A DNA stretch of 64,000 bases from Emticicia agri (GTDB taxonomy: Bacteria; Bacteroidota; Bacteroidia; Cytophagales; Spirosomataceae), in assembly GCA_945860265.1 (NCBI GenBank), contig CAMAQF010000006.1, positions 17,837 through 81,836 on the forward strand, given 5' to 3'. Position 1 is the stretch's first letter. Each line of letters opens with the position of its first letter. Below the pieces are notes generated by a model. The model saw only the letters and a list, made by a program, of their open reading frames with translations, had not been told where the DNA came from and ran no database searches. Made by a program: the position numbers and the translations under genes. This document shows, one piece after another, positions 39,401 to 48,138 of the stretch.

Positions 39401-39684
39401 CTGCCCACGTTTCTACCAACGATGGAAAAAACAAAATTCAACAGTCTCGTTATTTACAAAATGCAGGTTACATACGTTTGAAAAACTTACGATTTGGGTA
39501 TGATTTGCCAAATGTTGTTTCAAAGAAAATTGCTATGAACAATGTGCAGGTGTTTGTGGTAGGAGCCAATCTTTGGGAGTTTACTACCCTTAGAAAGCCT
39601 CTTGATCCTGAAGCCATTCAAAGTGGAGCAATTGAGTACCCTATGCAAAGGTTGTTTACCTTTGGTATTAACCTATCTTTATAA
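36499..39684 (+). CDS. SusC/RagA-family TonB-linked outer-membrane protein
   Basis: 1061 aa. Signal peptide, CarboxypepD_reg-like domain (VNGEVKETSGEPMVGVSVQIKGT, residues ~33-115), the SusC motif VVVVGYGTQQKVNLTGAVGV at the plug (~115-230) and a large beta-barrel ending YPMQRLFTFGINLSL with terminal hydrophobic strand. It imports oligosaccharides across the outer membrane with TonB energy, with SusD as lid. Followed 18 bp later by the SusD gene. No anti-sigma-interacting (STN) domain is evident, so regulation is probably by another system not in this window. Confidence 0.95.
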   Translation: MKKNQRVSQLLTIFFGIALLSLQHSFGAVFIKVNGEVKETSGEPMVGVSVQIKGTTKGTNTDINGKFSIEVPDGDAVLAFSFIGYEPQEIRVGNQSFIKVSLNVDSKALQEVVVVGYGTQQKVNLTGAVGVATSERIQSRPIANTGEGLQGVIPNLNVNVRNGDPSQSPTFNIRGFQSINGGAPLILVDNVPMDINRINPNDIKSVSVLKDASAAAVYGARAAFGVILIETKSGSAGKVQVNVSSQVSLAKPIFNMDVVTDPYEFVLARNKANIRTSGVPSFDDNMVQGTKKWSENPTAENAWGVFNGNLRYYGNNNYQDQIMTDFAPTHQHDVSVSGGSEKSSYYLSLGHLSKDGYIKPANNEKFKRYNLMMKADFKINKWLTLNEKVIFNQQNSDKPHFYNWDVNINTLARVNPTQPIQFPDLPFYQVQGDKEQYAPLVGKYFDGTNWFPYLLDGGRETFTNNDLWLTQGLTLTPLNGLKVIGSYSHNAFNREYKDVQSKVDVVSTDLRNPKPISNGFSGDDWVRNESRVNRYNVLNIYGDYSFPFLPKKHALNLLAGYNQEAANFRYSGARARGLITPLIPNIGATIGTQETFGAEEHFSLRGAFYRLGYNFNERYLLEFNGRYDGSSRFPKETRFGFFPSVSAGWRISEESFMKDVSWLSNLKLRASYGTLGNQTLRDGGVEQYYPYIATFGAGRAPYQFGSGMIPLVAAPGLVSPGLTWETVVSQNIGLDFSLLNNRLDASFDLYARDTKNMLMNVAYPDLLGTNAPKENAADLRTKGWEASVTWKDSKGKNFSYDVTIALADATATITKFTNPTGAINNTFRVGQKLGEIWGFETVGIFQTADEVSLAANQSRLGNNWRAGDIQYADLNGDKIISYGANTVGDPGDRKIIGNSTPRYTFGLNSSVRWKNFHANVFFQGIGSQDFWPSDGNWTWFFPFNAGHVERYYLTDTWTEENRDAYFPAAHVSTNDGKNKIQQSRYLQNAGYIRLKNLRFGYDLPNVVSKKIAMNNVQVFVVGANLWEFTTLRKPLDPEAIQSGAIEYPMQRLFTFGINLSL

Positions 39685-39702
39685 TCTTAAACGTAATATT
39701 CA

Positions 39703-41472
39703 ATGAAAAATATACTAATTGCATTTTTACTGATACTTTTTTTTAGCTCCAGTTGTAACGATGACTTTTTGGAGCGAATTCCATTAGATTCTATTACCTC
39801 TGAAACTTTTTGGAATACTGAAAGCGACCTTACGGTGTACAACAATAGCTTTTATAACTTGGCTAGAAACGACCAAAATGTGCCTATTATGATGGGTCAT
39901 GACGAAGGTTTCAATAGCAACTTTTTAAGTATTTGGTACTTAGATGAAATGAGCGACAATGCCACTTCTGTTCATCCTCGTCATAATTTTTATGCACAAA
40001 TAAGGGCAGGAAAGCACATAGCCACGGTGAGTCCTGACAACTACGGTTATCGCGGCTGGAACTTCGTAAGAGCCTTAAATATTGGCCTTGCCAACTATGG
40101 TAAGGCAAAAATTGCCGATGCCATTCGTAACAGATATATTGGAGAAGCTCGTCTTTTTAGAGGATGGTTTTACGCCGATAAGGTGAGTAAGTACGGTGAT
40201 GTACCTTATGTTGAAAAAGAATTAAATACAGAGTCAGAAGAGCTTTTTGCTGCAAGAATGCCCCGGGTTCAAGCAATGGACAAAATTTTTGACGATTTAG
40301 CTTTTGCAGCCAAAAACTTGCCAGATAACTGGGGCGATGGAGGTGCACCTGGGCGTTTAAATCGTTGGTGTGCATTGTTGGTTCAGGCAAGAGTGTGTCT
40401 ATTCGAAGGAACTTGGAGGAAATATCATGGAATAGCCGGTGGGGACAAATTTTTACAAACTGCCGCTAGTGCTTCTAAAGAGCTGATTGACAGAGGACCG
40501 TATCGGATTTTTAATACGGGTAATCCAAACACAGACTATAATTCGTACATGAGGGCTCTAAACGTTTCTGGTAATCCTGAAGTGATGTACTGGAGAAAAT
40601 ATACATTGGGAGTAATTACGAACCATGTTCAGAGTTACTTTGAATATCATGGTGGAGCTACAAGAGATTTTGTGGAGGATTATTTATGTACCGACGGACT
40701 TCCAGCAAGCCTTTCTCCTCTTTACAAAGGAGATAACAGTATAGAAGAATCATTTGAAAATAGAGACCCACGTATGCGTCAAACTATACTTCATCCGAGT
40801 GATGTGGCATTCTATAAATATCATTTAAGCGATGGGCGTGCGTATCCAAGACTAAATGGAATGGCCGGTGGTAGAATTTCAAATACTGGATATCATGTAA
40901 TTAAAAATTATAATGCAGACGATATGATTGGTAAAGCTTTCAATACTGCTGAGTCTCCTGCTATTACATTAAGATTTGCCGAAGCATTGTTAATCTATGC
41001 CGAGGTGCAAGCCGAAATGGGTAAAATTACACAAAGCGATTTAGATTTAACAATTAATAAACTCAGAGATAGGGTAAAAATGCCTCATCTAAAGTTGGAC
41101 AAAGTTCCTGTAGATCCGAGATATGCTGCAGATGGTGTTTCACCAATTTTAGCTGAAATCAGGAGAGAGAGAAGAATTGAGCTCTTTAACGAAGGTTTTC
41201 GTTACGATGATTTAAGAAGATGGAAACAAGGAGCTAAATTAAAGAAAAGAGCACTTGGGCTAGCCATGAATGCCTCACAAAAAACAAGGTACACGGGTTC
41301 AGTTGTTAAACTATACAAAGATCCTATTAGTGGAAAAGAATATTTGGAGCCATACGCAGGTTCAGACTTTGCCATTCCAGAGTTTGATGAGGCCAAACAT
41401 TATCTGTGGCCAATACCACTAAATTCATTGGCACAGAACCCAGCAATAAAGCAAAATCCGGGTTGGCAATAA
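39703..41472 (+). CDS. SusD/RagB-family glycan-binding lipoprotein
   Basis: 589 aa with lipobox (FFSSSCNDDFLE), the classical SusD start DDFLERIPLDSITSETFWNTESDL, the TPR-like helical core (EARLFRGWFYADKVSKYGDVPYVEKEL) and the C-terminal IRRERRIELFNEGFRYDDLRRW motif. Surface-exposed, binds the target glycan and caps the SusC barrel. A strong terminator follows within 25 bp. Confidence 0.95.
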   Translation: MKNILIAFLLILFFSSSCNDDFLERIPLDSITSETFWNTESDLTVYNNSFYNLARNDQNVPIMMGHDEGFNSNFLSIWYLDEMSDNATSVHPRHNFYAQIRAGKHIATVSPDNYGYRGWNFVRALNIGLANYGKAKIADAIRNRYIGEARLFRGWFYADKVSKYGDVPYVEKELNTESEELFAARMPRVQAMDKIFDDLAFAAKNLPDNWGDGGAPGRLNRWCALLVQARVCLFEGTWRKYHGIAGGDKFLQTAASASKELIDRGPYRIFNTGNPNTDYNSYMRALNVSGNPEVMYWRKYTLGVITNHVQSYFEYHGGATRDFVEDYLCTDGLPASLSPLYKGDNSIEESFENRDPRMRQTILHPSDVAFYKYHLSDGRAYPRLNGMAGGRISNTGYHVIKNYNADDMIGKAFNTAESPAITLRFAEALLIYAEVQAEMGKITQSDLDLTINKLRDRVKMPHLKLDKVPVDPRYAADGVSPILAEIRRERRIELFNEGFRYDDLRRWKQGAKLKKRALGLAMNASQKTRYTGSVVKLYKDPISGKEYLEPYAGSDFAIPEFDEAKHYLWPIPLNSLAQNPAIKQNPGWQ

Positions 41473-41494
41473 AATAATTTTTTAAATGCTTTTT

Positions 41495-41528
41495 AGAGTA
41501 AGCTATGCAAACATGGCTTACTCTTTTT
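41495..41528 (+). terminator. Intrinsic terminator between susD and the downstream enzymes
   Basis: AGAGTAAGCTATG-CAAA-CATGGCTTACTCT then TTTTT: 13-bp stem with one mismatch and a U-tract, 8 bp before the next ATG. It would make the Sus pair far more abundant than the catabolic genes downstream, which would depend on read-through. Confidence 0.85.
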
Positions 41529-41535
41529 ATAAAAA

Positions 41536-42741
41536 ATGAATCGAAAACAATTTGTAAATACCATAACTGGGACTTCTATTGGTTTTTTTCCTTTGAAATA
41601 CGAGGATAAAAACCTTCCTTCAGAATCCATGGCAATTGGTTCTGTAAAAATCAGGACAGTTAAACCCTATATTTTTAGTAATGCCCTTTATATAAAAATT
41701 GAAACAGATGCTGGCATTAATGGATGGGGAGAAGGAGACCATGAGAATACAAACATAATTGGTAAGTTCATAGAAGAAGTATTCAACCCTCTTTTGATTG
41801 GGGAAAATCCATTTGATTCGGAGTATTTATGGCATCAACTTTTTTTCGAGGGCTTTGAAAACGGAAGCACAGGAATAAATCCTGGAGCTTTGGCAGCTGT
41901 AGATAACGCTTTGTGGGATTTAAAAGGAAAACTAGCCTCATTACCCGTACATAAGCTATTGGGTTCGTCTAAATTGGAAAAAACAGCGGTTTATGGCTCA
42001 TACGGAAGGAGAAAAAAATCAGGTTTTAAAACTCCACAAGAAATGGCTACTGAGGGCATGAGGTTTGTAGAGCAAGGCTACAAAACTATTAAAGCCAGAA
42101 TGCAGCTTTATGATAGAGACAAAAACCCTCCTTTTTCTTTTACTTATGATTGCATAAAAGAAGTACGCAAAACTGTAGGAGAAGAAATTGAGCTTTTTGT
42201 TGATTTCAACAATGGGTACACCAGCGGTAAAGCCATAGAATTGGGATTGAAACTTTACGAGCATTTCAACATAAAGGCCATTGAAGAACCCGTTTCAAGC
42301 ATGAATTATCCTTCATTGAGAGAGGTTGTGGATGCTTTACCTTGTGAAATAAATGCGGGAGAACATGAGTACAACCGATGGCAGTTTCGTGAACTTATCA
42401 CAGTGGGCAATCCTGATTGTTTGAACTTGGACGTGATAAAATGTGCTGGGCTTTCTGAATGTAAAAAAATAGCAGGCATGGCTCATGCTTTTGACAAAGA
42501 AATAATGGTACATAACACTCGGCCCACTTTAGCCACTGCCGCAAGTTTAAATTTAATTTCTAGTATTTCAAACGCCGCAAAAGTTCAAGAGTTTTCGGGA
42601 ATGAGGCCAGATTTAGATCAAAATAAGCTATTTCTTAATTCATTAAAATTCGAAAATGGTTTTTTGTTTATTCCACAAAGTCCAGGCCTGGGTTTAGAAG
42701 TAGATGAAAAAGCCATGGAAAAATTTAAACTGAATCAGTAA
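41536..42741 (+). CDS. Enolase-superfamily sugar-acid dehydratase-like protein
   Basis: 401 aa, MR/MLE fold. The N-terminal capping domain has WGEGDHENT and ALAAVDNALWDLKGKLA; the barrel shows metal ligands Asp in LFVDFNNGY (~222), Glu in AIEEPV (~249) and Glu in NAGEHE (~275), and a His in VHNTRP (~326). Layout is like galactonate or other sugar-acid dehydratases. The short N-terminal TITGTSIGFFPLK stretch resembles a Tat-type or lipoprotein-like export signal but is weak. Probably acts on uronic or aldonic acids released by the lyases. Confidence 0.8.
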   Translation: MNRKQFVNTITGTSIGFFPLKYEDKNLPSESMAIGSVKIRTVKPYIFSNALYIKIETDAGINGWGEGDHENTNIIGKFIEEVFNPLLIGENPFDSEYLWHQLFFEGFENGSTGINPGALAAVDNALWDLKGKLASLPVHKLLGSSKLEKTAVYGSYGRRKKSGFKTPQEMATEGMRFVEQGYKTIKARMQLYDRDKNPPFSFTYDCIKEVRKTVGEEIELFVDFNNGYTSGKAIELGLKLYEHFNIKAIEEPVSSMNYPSLREVVDALPCEINAGEHEYNRWQFRELITVGNPDCLNLDVIKCAGLSECKKIAGMAHAFDKEIMVHNTRPTLATAASLNLISSISNAAKVQEFSGMRPDLDQNKLFLNSLKFENGFLFIPQSPGLGLEVDEKAMEKFKLNQ

Positions 42742-42792
42742 ATTGAGCGTTTTTAGAATAAAATCTTTAGGTTATTTATTTCAAATAGTTTT

Positions 42793-43764
42793 ATGAATAA
42801 ATTTTGTTTAATTCTGTTCTTGTTTTTCTCATCTTTTTCAACATTCGCCCAAAAGCCAGAAATGTATTTTGGCGACTCAGAAATTGAGAATCGCCCATTT
42901 TCTAAAGATCCCTATGTGATTTTTTTTAACGGAAAATATTTCATGTATTATTCAGTGCCTGACGAATTTAAAAAAGAATGGTTTATAGGAATCGCCACAA
43001 GCTCGGACTTAATGAATTGGGATAAAATTGGAACCATAAAGGGTAAAAAAGGAAGCGTTGAAGAAAAAGGAATATGTGCTCCTTCGGCACTTATCAAGGA
43101 CGGAAATTTACATCTATTTTATCAAACCTATGGAAACGGAAAGCAGGATGCTATATGTCATGCTGTTTCTACCAATGGAATTGATTTTGAAAGAGACCCT
43201 ACAAACCCAATTTTTCGCCCAAAAATAAGCGACTGGTCATGTGGAAGGGCAATTGATGCCGAGGTTATAGCCTTCAAAAATCAATACTTTTTGTATTTCG
43301 CCACCCGTGACCCAGATTATAAAATTCAGCAACAAGGCGTGGCTGTGGCTTCTATAAATACCAATTTTGATAGAAATAGTTGGACAGAGATACCCAATAT
43401 GCCCATACTAAAACCCGAATTGGATTGGGAATTGAAATGTATCGAAGCCGCTTCTTGCATACAAAGAGGAAAACATTTGTATATGTTTTATGCGGGGGCT
43501 TACAATAACGATCCGCAGCAAATCGGGCTCGCAAAAAGCAAAGATGGAATAAATTGGAAGAGGGTATCAAATGAGCCATTTTTAAAAAATGGTGAAAAAG
43601 GGTCTTGGAATGAAAGCGAAAGTGGGCATCCAAATATTTTAAAAGCAGAAAATGGTAAATATTATCTTTTTTTTCAAGGAAACAACGACAAAGGGAAAAC
43701 ATGGTATTTATCAAATGTTGAAATAGGCTGGAACAAGAAAGGACCTTTTGTAATTAATAATTAA
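42793..43764 (+). CDS. GH43-like five-bladed beta-propeller hydrolase
   Basis: Signal peptide (FSSFSTFAQK) then about 300 residues of repeating blades: FSKDPYVIFFNGKYFMYYSV, SSDLMNWDKIG, CAPSALIKDGNLHLFYQTYG, AIDAEVIAFKNQYFLYFATRD. The Asp in FSKDPYV and acidic residues in IDAEV and ESESGHP match catalytic positions of GH43/GH117/GH130-type propellers; I cannot separate these families. Likely removes a side-chain sugar of the target glycan. Confidence 0.7.
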   Translation: MNKFCLILFLFFSSFSTFAQKPEMYFGDSEIENRPFSKDPYVIFFNGKYFMYYSVPDEFKKEWFIGIATSSDLMNWDKIGTIKGKKGSVEEKGICAPSALIKDGNLHLFYQTYGNGKQDAICHAVSTNGIDFERDPTNPIFRPKISDWSCGRAIDAEVIAFKNQYFLYFATRDPDYKIQQQGVAVASINTNFDRNSWTEIPNMPILKPELDWELKCIEAASCIQRGKHLYMFYAGAYNNDPQQIGLAKSKDGINWKRVSNEPFLKNGEKGSWNESESGHPNILKAENGKYYLFFQGNNDKGKTWYLSNVEIGWNKKGPFVINN

Positions 43765-43872
43765 AAACAGAATTGTATAAAAAAATATTAGTCTATTTCT
43801 TTTTAAAATCATTTGCTTTACTAAAATTCAAGTATACATAAGGATTTGTATTTTAGTAACTTATTAATAAAT

Positions 43873-45066
43873 ATGACTCGAAGTACATTTATAAAATCAT
43901 TAGCATTGACACCCTTAATTTCACGGCTGGGTGCTATACTTTCTTGCCAATTTATTGATTTGAAATCCCAAATAAATGAAAAAGTTACCATTGACAGCAT
44001 CGTTTTGTATAAATCCATGGGTCAGGTTTTTTTGGTAGTAGGAGCAAATGGGAAATTTGGAATTACACAGTGTAATGACAGAATGCCTCATTTAGTTTCT
44101 TTATTAAAAGGCTTAGTTGTATATCATTTTTTAGGTAATGATGCCAAGGACTTGCCTAAATTGGTAGATAATGCTTATAGACTTAATTCGAATTACAAAT
44201 ATGCTGGTATGCCTTTATGGAACTGCATCGGTTCAGTTGAGATAGCCTGCTGGGATTTACTTGGCAAAATTGCTCAAAAGCCAGTTTATCAATTATTAGG
44301 GAAACAAGTTCGATCAGACTATGGTGTTTACATTTCTGATTTTAATAGAGATGGGGATGTAGAAGAAATAGCCAATACTTTAAAAAGTAAATTAGAAATC
44401 ACTGGCGCCAAAGGGGTGAAAGTTAAGGTAGGTGGTCGAATGCAAAATACAAATGAAAATAAAGCTCAAACCCAAAAATATATACCTGCATTAAGAAAAA
44501 TTGTTGGAGATGATATAATCATTTATGCAGATGCAAATGGATCTTTTAACCAAAAAGAAGGAATAGAAACTGGTAGACTATTGGAGGATTATGGAGTGGA
44601 AATTTTTGAAGAGCCGTGTAATTTTGAAGACGAGGACGGAATTAGAGCTGTGACCAAAGCGTTGAAAAAGATTAAAATAGCTGGTGGTGAGCAAGATAGC
44701 AGTGTTTATAGATTCGAAAGACTTTCAAAAACCAATGTTTATGATATTTTACAACCGGATTTGTACTACAATGGTGGAATTCTCCGTACACTGCAAGTGG
44801 CAGAAATAGCCAAGGAATATAAAAAATTCATAGCACCGCATACGCCGAAAGCAGATCCAGTTATTGCTCCGTTTTGGCAGTTTGCAGCCATTACAGAAAA
44901 TCTTTACGGTTTGCAAGAATGTGTATATAATCCCAATGAAAAACCGAAAAATTGGTTTACTCCGTCTATAAAAATCATAAATGGAAAAATAAATATTCCG
45001 AATACTATTGGTCTAGGAATTGAATATGATAGTGGTATTTTTAAAAGTGCTGAAAAATTAATTTAA
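43873..45066 (+). CDS. Second enolase-superfamily (mandelate racemase/muconate lactonizing) protein
   Basis: Track start 43846 is a TTG; ATG 43873 gives 397 aa beginning MTRSTFIKSLALTPLISR, an export-like N-terminus. Catalytic KxK in GVKVKVGGR (~183), metal ligands in YADANGSFN (~220), FEEPCNFED (~246) and AGGEQDS (~271), and IAPHTPKAD (~322) where the general-acid His sits. Paralog of the IS-truncated fragment at 25523-25716. Likely epimerase or dehydratase on sugar acids. In the catabolic operon, 14 bp before the heparinase-like gene. Confidence 0.85.
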   Translation: MTRSTFIKSLALTPLISRLGAILSCQFIDLKSQINEKVTIDSIVLYKSMGQVFLVVGANGKFGITQCNDRMPHLVSLLKGLVVYHFLGNDAKDLPKLVDNAYRLNSNYKYAGMPLWNCIGSVEIACWDLLGKIAQKPVYQLLGKQVRSDYGVYISDFNRDGDVEEIANTLKSKLEITGAKGVKVKVGGRMQNTNENKAQTQKYIPALRKIVGDDIIIYADANGSFNQKEGIETGRLLEDYGVEIFEEPCNFEDEDGIRAVTKALKKIKIAGGEQDSSVYRFERLSKTNVYDILQPDLYYNGGILRTLQVAEIAKEYKKFIAPHTPKADPVIAPFWQFAAITENLYGLQECVYNPNEKPKNWFTPSIKIINGKINIPNTIGLGIEYDSGIFKSAEKLI

Positions 45067-45079
45067 AATTTATAAAGCG

Positions 45080-46900
45080 ATGAAAAAAATTAGAATTTTG
45101 TTTTTGCTATTGTCTGTATTTCAAGGGTTTTCTCAAAATCTACCTGATCACCCAAGAATTTTATTACTACAAAATGAAGAATCAGGTATAAAAGAAAACC
45201 TAAACAAAGATAAAAATTGGGCTTTAATCCACCAGAACATTATGGAAGAAGCCAATCAAATAATTCCGCTTCCTACCCTTGAACGAATTCAAGTAGGAAG
45301 AAGACTTTTAGATAAATCAAGAGAGGCATTAAGGCGATTGTTTATTCTTTCTTATGCTTACAGAATGACCAATGGAAAAAAATATTTTGACAGATGTGAA
45401 GCAGAATTGCTTAAAATATCCCAGTTTTCAGACTGGAACCCAAGCCATTTTTTAGATGTCGCCGAAATGACCCTTGCAGTGTCAATTGCCTACGATTGGC
45501 TGTACAAAGACTTCTCAGAAACATCCCGAAAGCAAATTAAAGAGGCAATTCTTCAAAAAGGATTACTTCCTTCTATGGATGCTAAATATAATTCGTGGCT
45601 AAAGGCCAGCCACAACTGGAACCAAGTCTGTAACGCCGGAATGACCTACGGTGCATTGGCCACTTATGAAGATAATCCTACCTTGGCGATGGAAATCATC
45701 AATCGTGCAAAAAAATCTATAGAATTACCCTTAGAAGATTACAATCCTGATGGTGCATATCCTGAGGGTTTTGGCTATTGGGGCTATGGTACTAGTTTTC
45801 ATGTGCTTTTTTTAAGTGTATTACAAAAACTGTCTTTACTCGATAATGCTGTCAATGAAGGATTCAATAAAACCGCCTATTATTACCAGCAAATGTTAGG
45901 TTCCTCTGGTCAATCATTCAATTACTCGGATGCAGGCTCGGGCAGAGGAGGCTTAAGCCCAGCTATGTTTTGGTATGCCAATAAGCTTAAAGACAATAGT
46001 TTACTTTTTAACGAAAAAAAATACTTGATTGACAAAAAAATGGTTAACAATAGGATTTTACCTGCGGTTATGATTTGGGGAAATGGATTAAGTCTCGATA
46101 ATGTACCAAATCCGAATAGCAATGTTTTTGTTGGAGCAGGTAAAAGTCCGGTAGCCATGATGCGAACTTCCTGGACCGACGCTGATGCAATTTACTTAGG
46201 ATTAAAAGCAGGATCGGCAAATGTCAATCACGCCCACATGGATATTGGTTCTTTTGTGGTAGATGCTTTAGGCGAAAGATGGGGTTTAGATTTAGGAATG
46301 CAAAGCTATGAGTCTTTAGAATCTAAAGGTGTGGGTCTTTGGAATAAAACGCAAGACGGCCAAAGATGGGAAATACTTCGATACAATAACAGGTATCATA
46401 ATACATTGACTTTTGATGATGAGCTGCAGTTGGTTCAAGAAAATGCAGAGATTACCCAATCTACCACTGCTCCTAATTTTATGAGTGCTGTTACTGATTT
46501 AAGCAATATTTACAAAAACAAAATAAAAGAAGCGAAAAGAGGGGTAGCAATAATTGATAAAAATCTTGTAGTAATAAGAGACGAAATAATCAACAATGAA
46601 AAGCCTACTCGCATGCAATGGACCATGGTAACACCAGCGGAAGTTCAAATTTTAGATTATAATACGGTAGAACTTATTCAAAACGGTAAAAAAATGTACT
46701 TGCAGGTAGTCTCCAAAAATAAAATTAGCCTCAAAACATGGAGTACTGAACCCGTAAACTCTTATGATGAACCAAATACGGGAACAATCAGGATTGGTTT
46801 TGAATCAAACCTAGCGGCAAATGAAAAAAGTGAATTCAGTGTATTCTTGTCTACATCAAAGAAATCAAAGAAAATTAAATCGCTAAAAGAATGGAAATGA
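45080..46900 (+). CDS. Heparinase II/III-family polysaccharide lyase
   Basis: 606 aa with a signal peptide (LLLSVFQGFSQ), an N-terminal alpha/alpha toroid (SHNWNQVCNAGMTYGALA at ~177, DYNPDGAYPEGFGYWGYG) and the Hepar_II_III beta-sheet domain (NVNHAHMDIGSFVVDALGERWGLDLG, ~383). The Asn, His and Tyr positions in these motifs are those used for beta-elimination of uronates (PL12/15/17/21 type). Overlaps the next gene by 10 bp. Confidence 0.85.
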   Translation: MKKIRILFLLLSVFQGFSQNLPDHPRILLLQNEESGIKENLNKDKNWALIHQNIMEEANQIIPLPTLERIQVGRRLLDKSREALRRLFILSYAYRMTNGKKYFDRCEAELLKISQFSDWNPSHFLDVAEMTLAVSIAYDWLYKDFSETSRKQIKEAILQKGLLPSMDAKYNSWLKASHNWNQVCNAGMTYGALATYEDNPTLAMEIINRAKKSIELPLEDYNPDGAYPEGFGYWGYGTSFHVLFLSVLQKLSLLDNAVNEGFNKTAYYYQQMLGSSGQSFNYSDAGSGRGGLSPAMFWYANKLKDNSLLFNEKKYLIDKKMVNNRILPAVMIWGNGLSLDNVPNPNSNVFVGAGKSPVAMMRTSWTDADAIYLGLKAGSANVNHAHMDIGSFVVDALGERWGLDLGMQSYESLESKGVGLWNKTQDGQRWEILRYNNRYHNTLTFDDELQLVQENAEITQSTTAPNFMSAVTDLSNIYKNKIKEAKRGVAIIDKNLVVIRDEIINNEKPTRMQWTMVTPAEVQILDYNTVELIQNGKKMYLQVVSKNKISLKTWSTEPVNSYDEPNTGTIRIGFESNLAANEKSEFSVFLSTSKKSKKIKSLKEWK

Positions 46901-48138
46901 GATGGATACCAATTTTAATATCAATTGCGATATTTGGTAAAGCTATAGGTCAATCTAAACCTAATTATGATGAACAAAAAGTTGGAGAATTTGAGTTGAT
47001 AAATTCTTTGAATATCGATGGAAAAACCATAAAAAATAGCAAAGACTGGGAAGCCAATAAAGCTTTTTGGATTGAGAAGTTTTCAGATAATGTTTACGGC
47101 AAAACTCCGAAAGAAGGGCCGAAAATACAATCTAAAGTTTTAGAATCTAAACTCGTGTTTGAAGGTAAAGCTACAAGAGAAAGGATAGAAATTAGTTTTC
47201 CAGAATACCCATCGGTTCAAAAAATAGAGATTCTAGTTTATAAACCTAGCAAGAGGCTTGAAAAATATAATCTAATTATGGGTTTAAATTTTCGCGGAAA
47301 TCATTCGATTACCGATGAATCAGATGTTCCGATAAACCAATATTGGGCTAGTAATGGCGACTTTAGTCAAAATCATAAGTTCATTGAAACAGGAAGAGGA
47401 TCTGAAAAACACAGGTGGCCGATACAATTGGCGATAGAAAACGATGCAATTTTAGCTACAGCCTACTATGGTGATATAGAACCCGATCACCCTGAAGGTT
47501 GGAAATCAGGCATGAGGTCGGTTTTGGGAGACATGAATGCTAAAGAAAATTGGGGAGCTGTTGGAGCCTGGGCTTGGGGAATGAGTCAGATGTTGGATGT
47601 TTTGATCGAAAAATATGAAGTTAACACTAAAAATATATTTTTAACCGGACATTCAAGAATTGGCAAAGCAGCATTATGGGCTGCGGTTCAGGACGCTCGA
47701 TTTACGCATATCAATTCTAATAATTCAGGAGAGGGCGGAGCCGCCTTATATAGCCGAAATTTCGGTGAAACCATCAACGACTTAAACCGAAGTTTTCCAC
47801 ATTGGTTTGCCAAAAAGTTCTCGGATTTTAATCATCAAGCCGAAAAACTAGGATTAGATAGCCATATATTAATCAGCCTGTTAGCACCTAGATCAATTTA
47901 TGTAGCAAGTGCCGCTGAAGACCTTTGGGCCGACCCAAAAGGAGAGTTTTTGGGATTAAAAAATGCTGAACCTATTTACAAACTTTACAATGTAAAAAGT
48001 GATTTGGCTTTCCCTAAAGTTGATTCGCCTATTCATGGAATTTTGTCCTACCATATCAGAAGTGGTAAACACGATATAAATCAATATGACTGGCAGCAGT
48101 ATTTCAAGTTTATGAATACCTATTTTTCAAAAAAATGA
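46891..48138 (+). CDS. Glucuronoyl esterase-like protein (CE15)
   Basis: 415 aa with an N-terminal hydrophobic signal. Serine-hydrolase elbow LTGHSRIGKAALWAA (Ser ~254) is the CE15 GxSRxGK pattern, with IARVDRR-type region VLGDMNAKENWGAVGAWAWGMSQ and the late His in HIRSGKHDINQYDW. CE15 enzymes cleave ester links of (4-O-methyl-)glucuronic acid, for example lignin-carbohydrate bonds; with lyases around, a uronate ester in the target glycan is plausible. Overlaps neighbours at both ends (10 bp and ATGA). Confidence 0.85.
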   Translation: MEMRWIPILISIAIFGKAIGQSKPNYDEQKVGEFELINSLNIDGKTIKNSKDWEANKAFWIEKFSDNVYGKTPKEGPKIQSKVLESKLVFEGKATRERIEISFPEYPSVQKIEILVYKPSKRLEKYNLIMGLNFRGNHSITDESDVPINQYWASNGDFSQNHKFIETGRGSEKHRWPIQLAIENDAILATAYYGDIEPDHPEGWKSGMRSVLGDMNAKENWGAVGAWAWGMSQMLDVLIEKYEVNTKNIFLTGHSRIGKAALWAAVQDARFTHINSNNSGEGGAALYSRNFGETINDLNRSFPHWFAKKFSDFNHQAEKLGLDSHILISLLAPRSIYVASAAEDLWADPKGEFLGLKNAEPIYKLYNVKSDLAFPKVDSPIHGILSYHIRSGKHDINQYDWQQYFKFMNTYFSKK

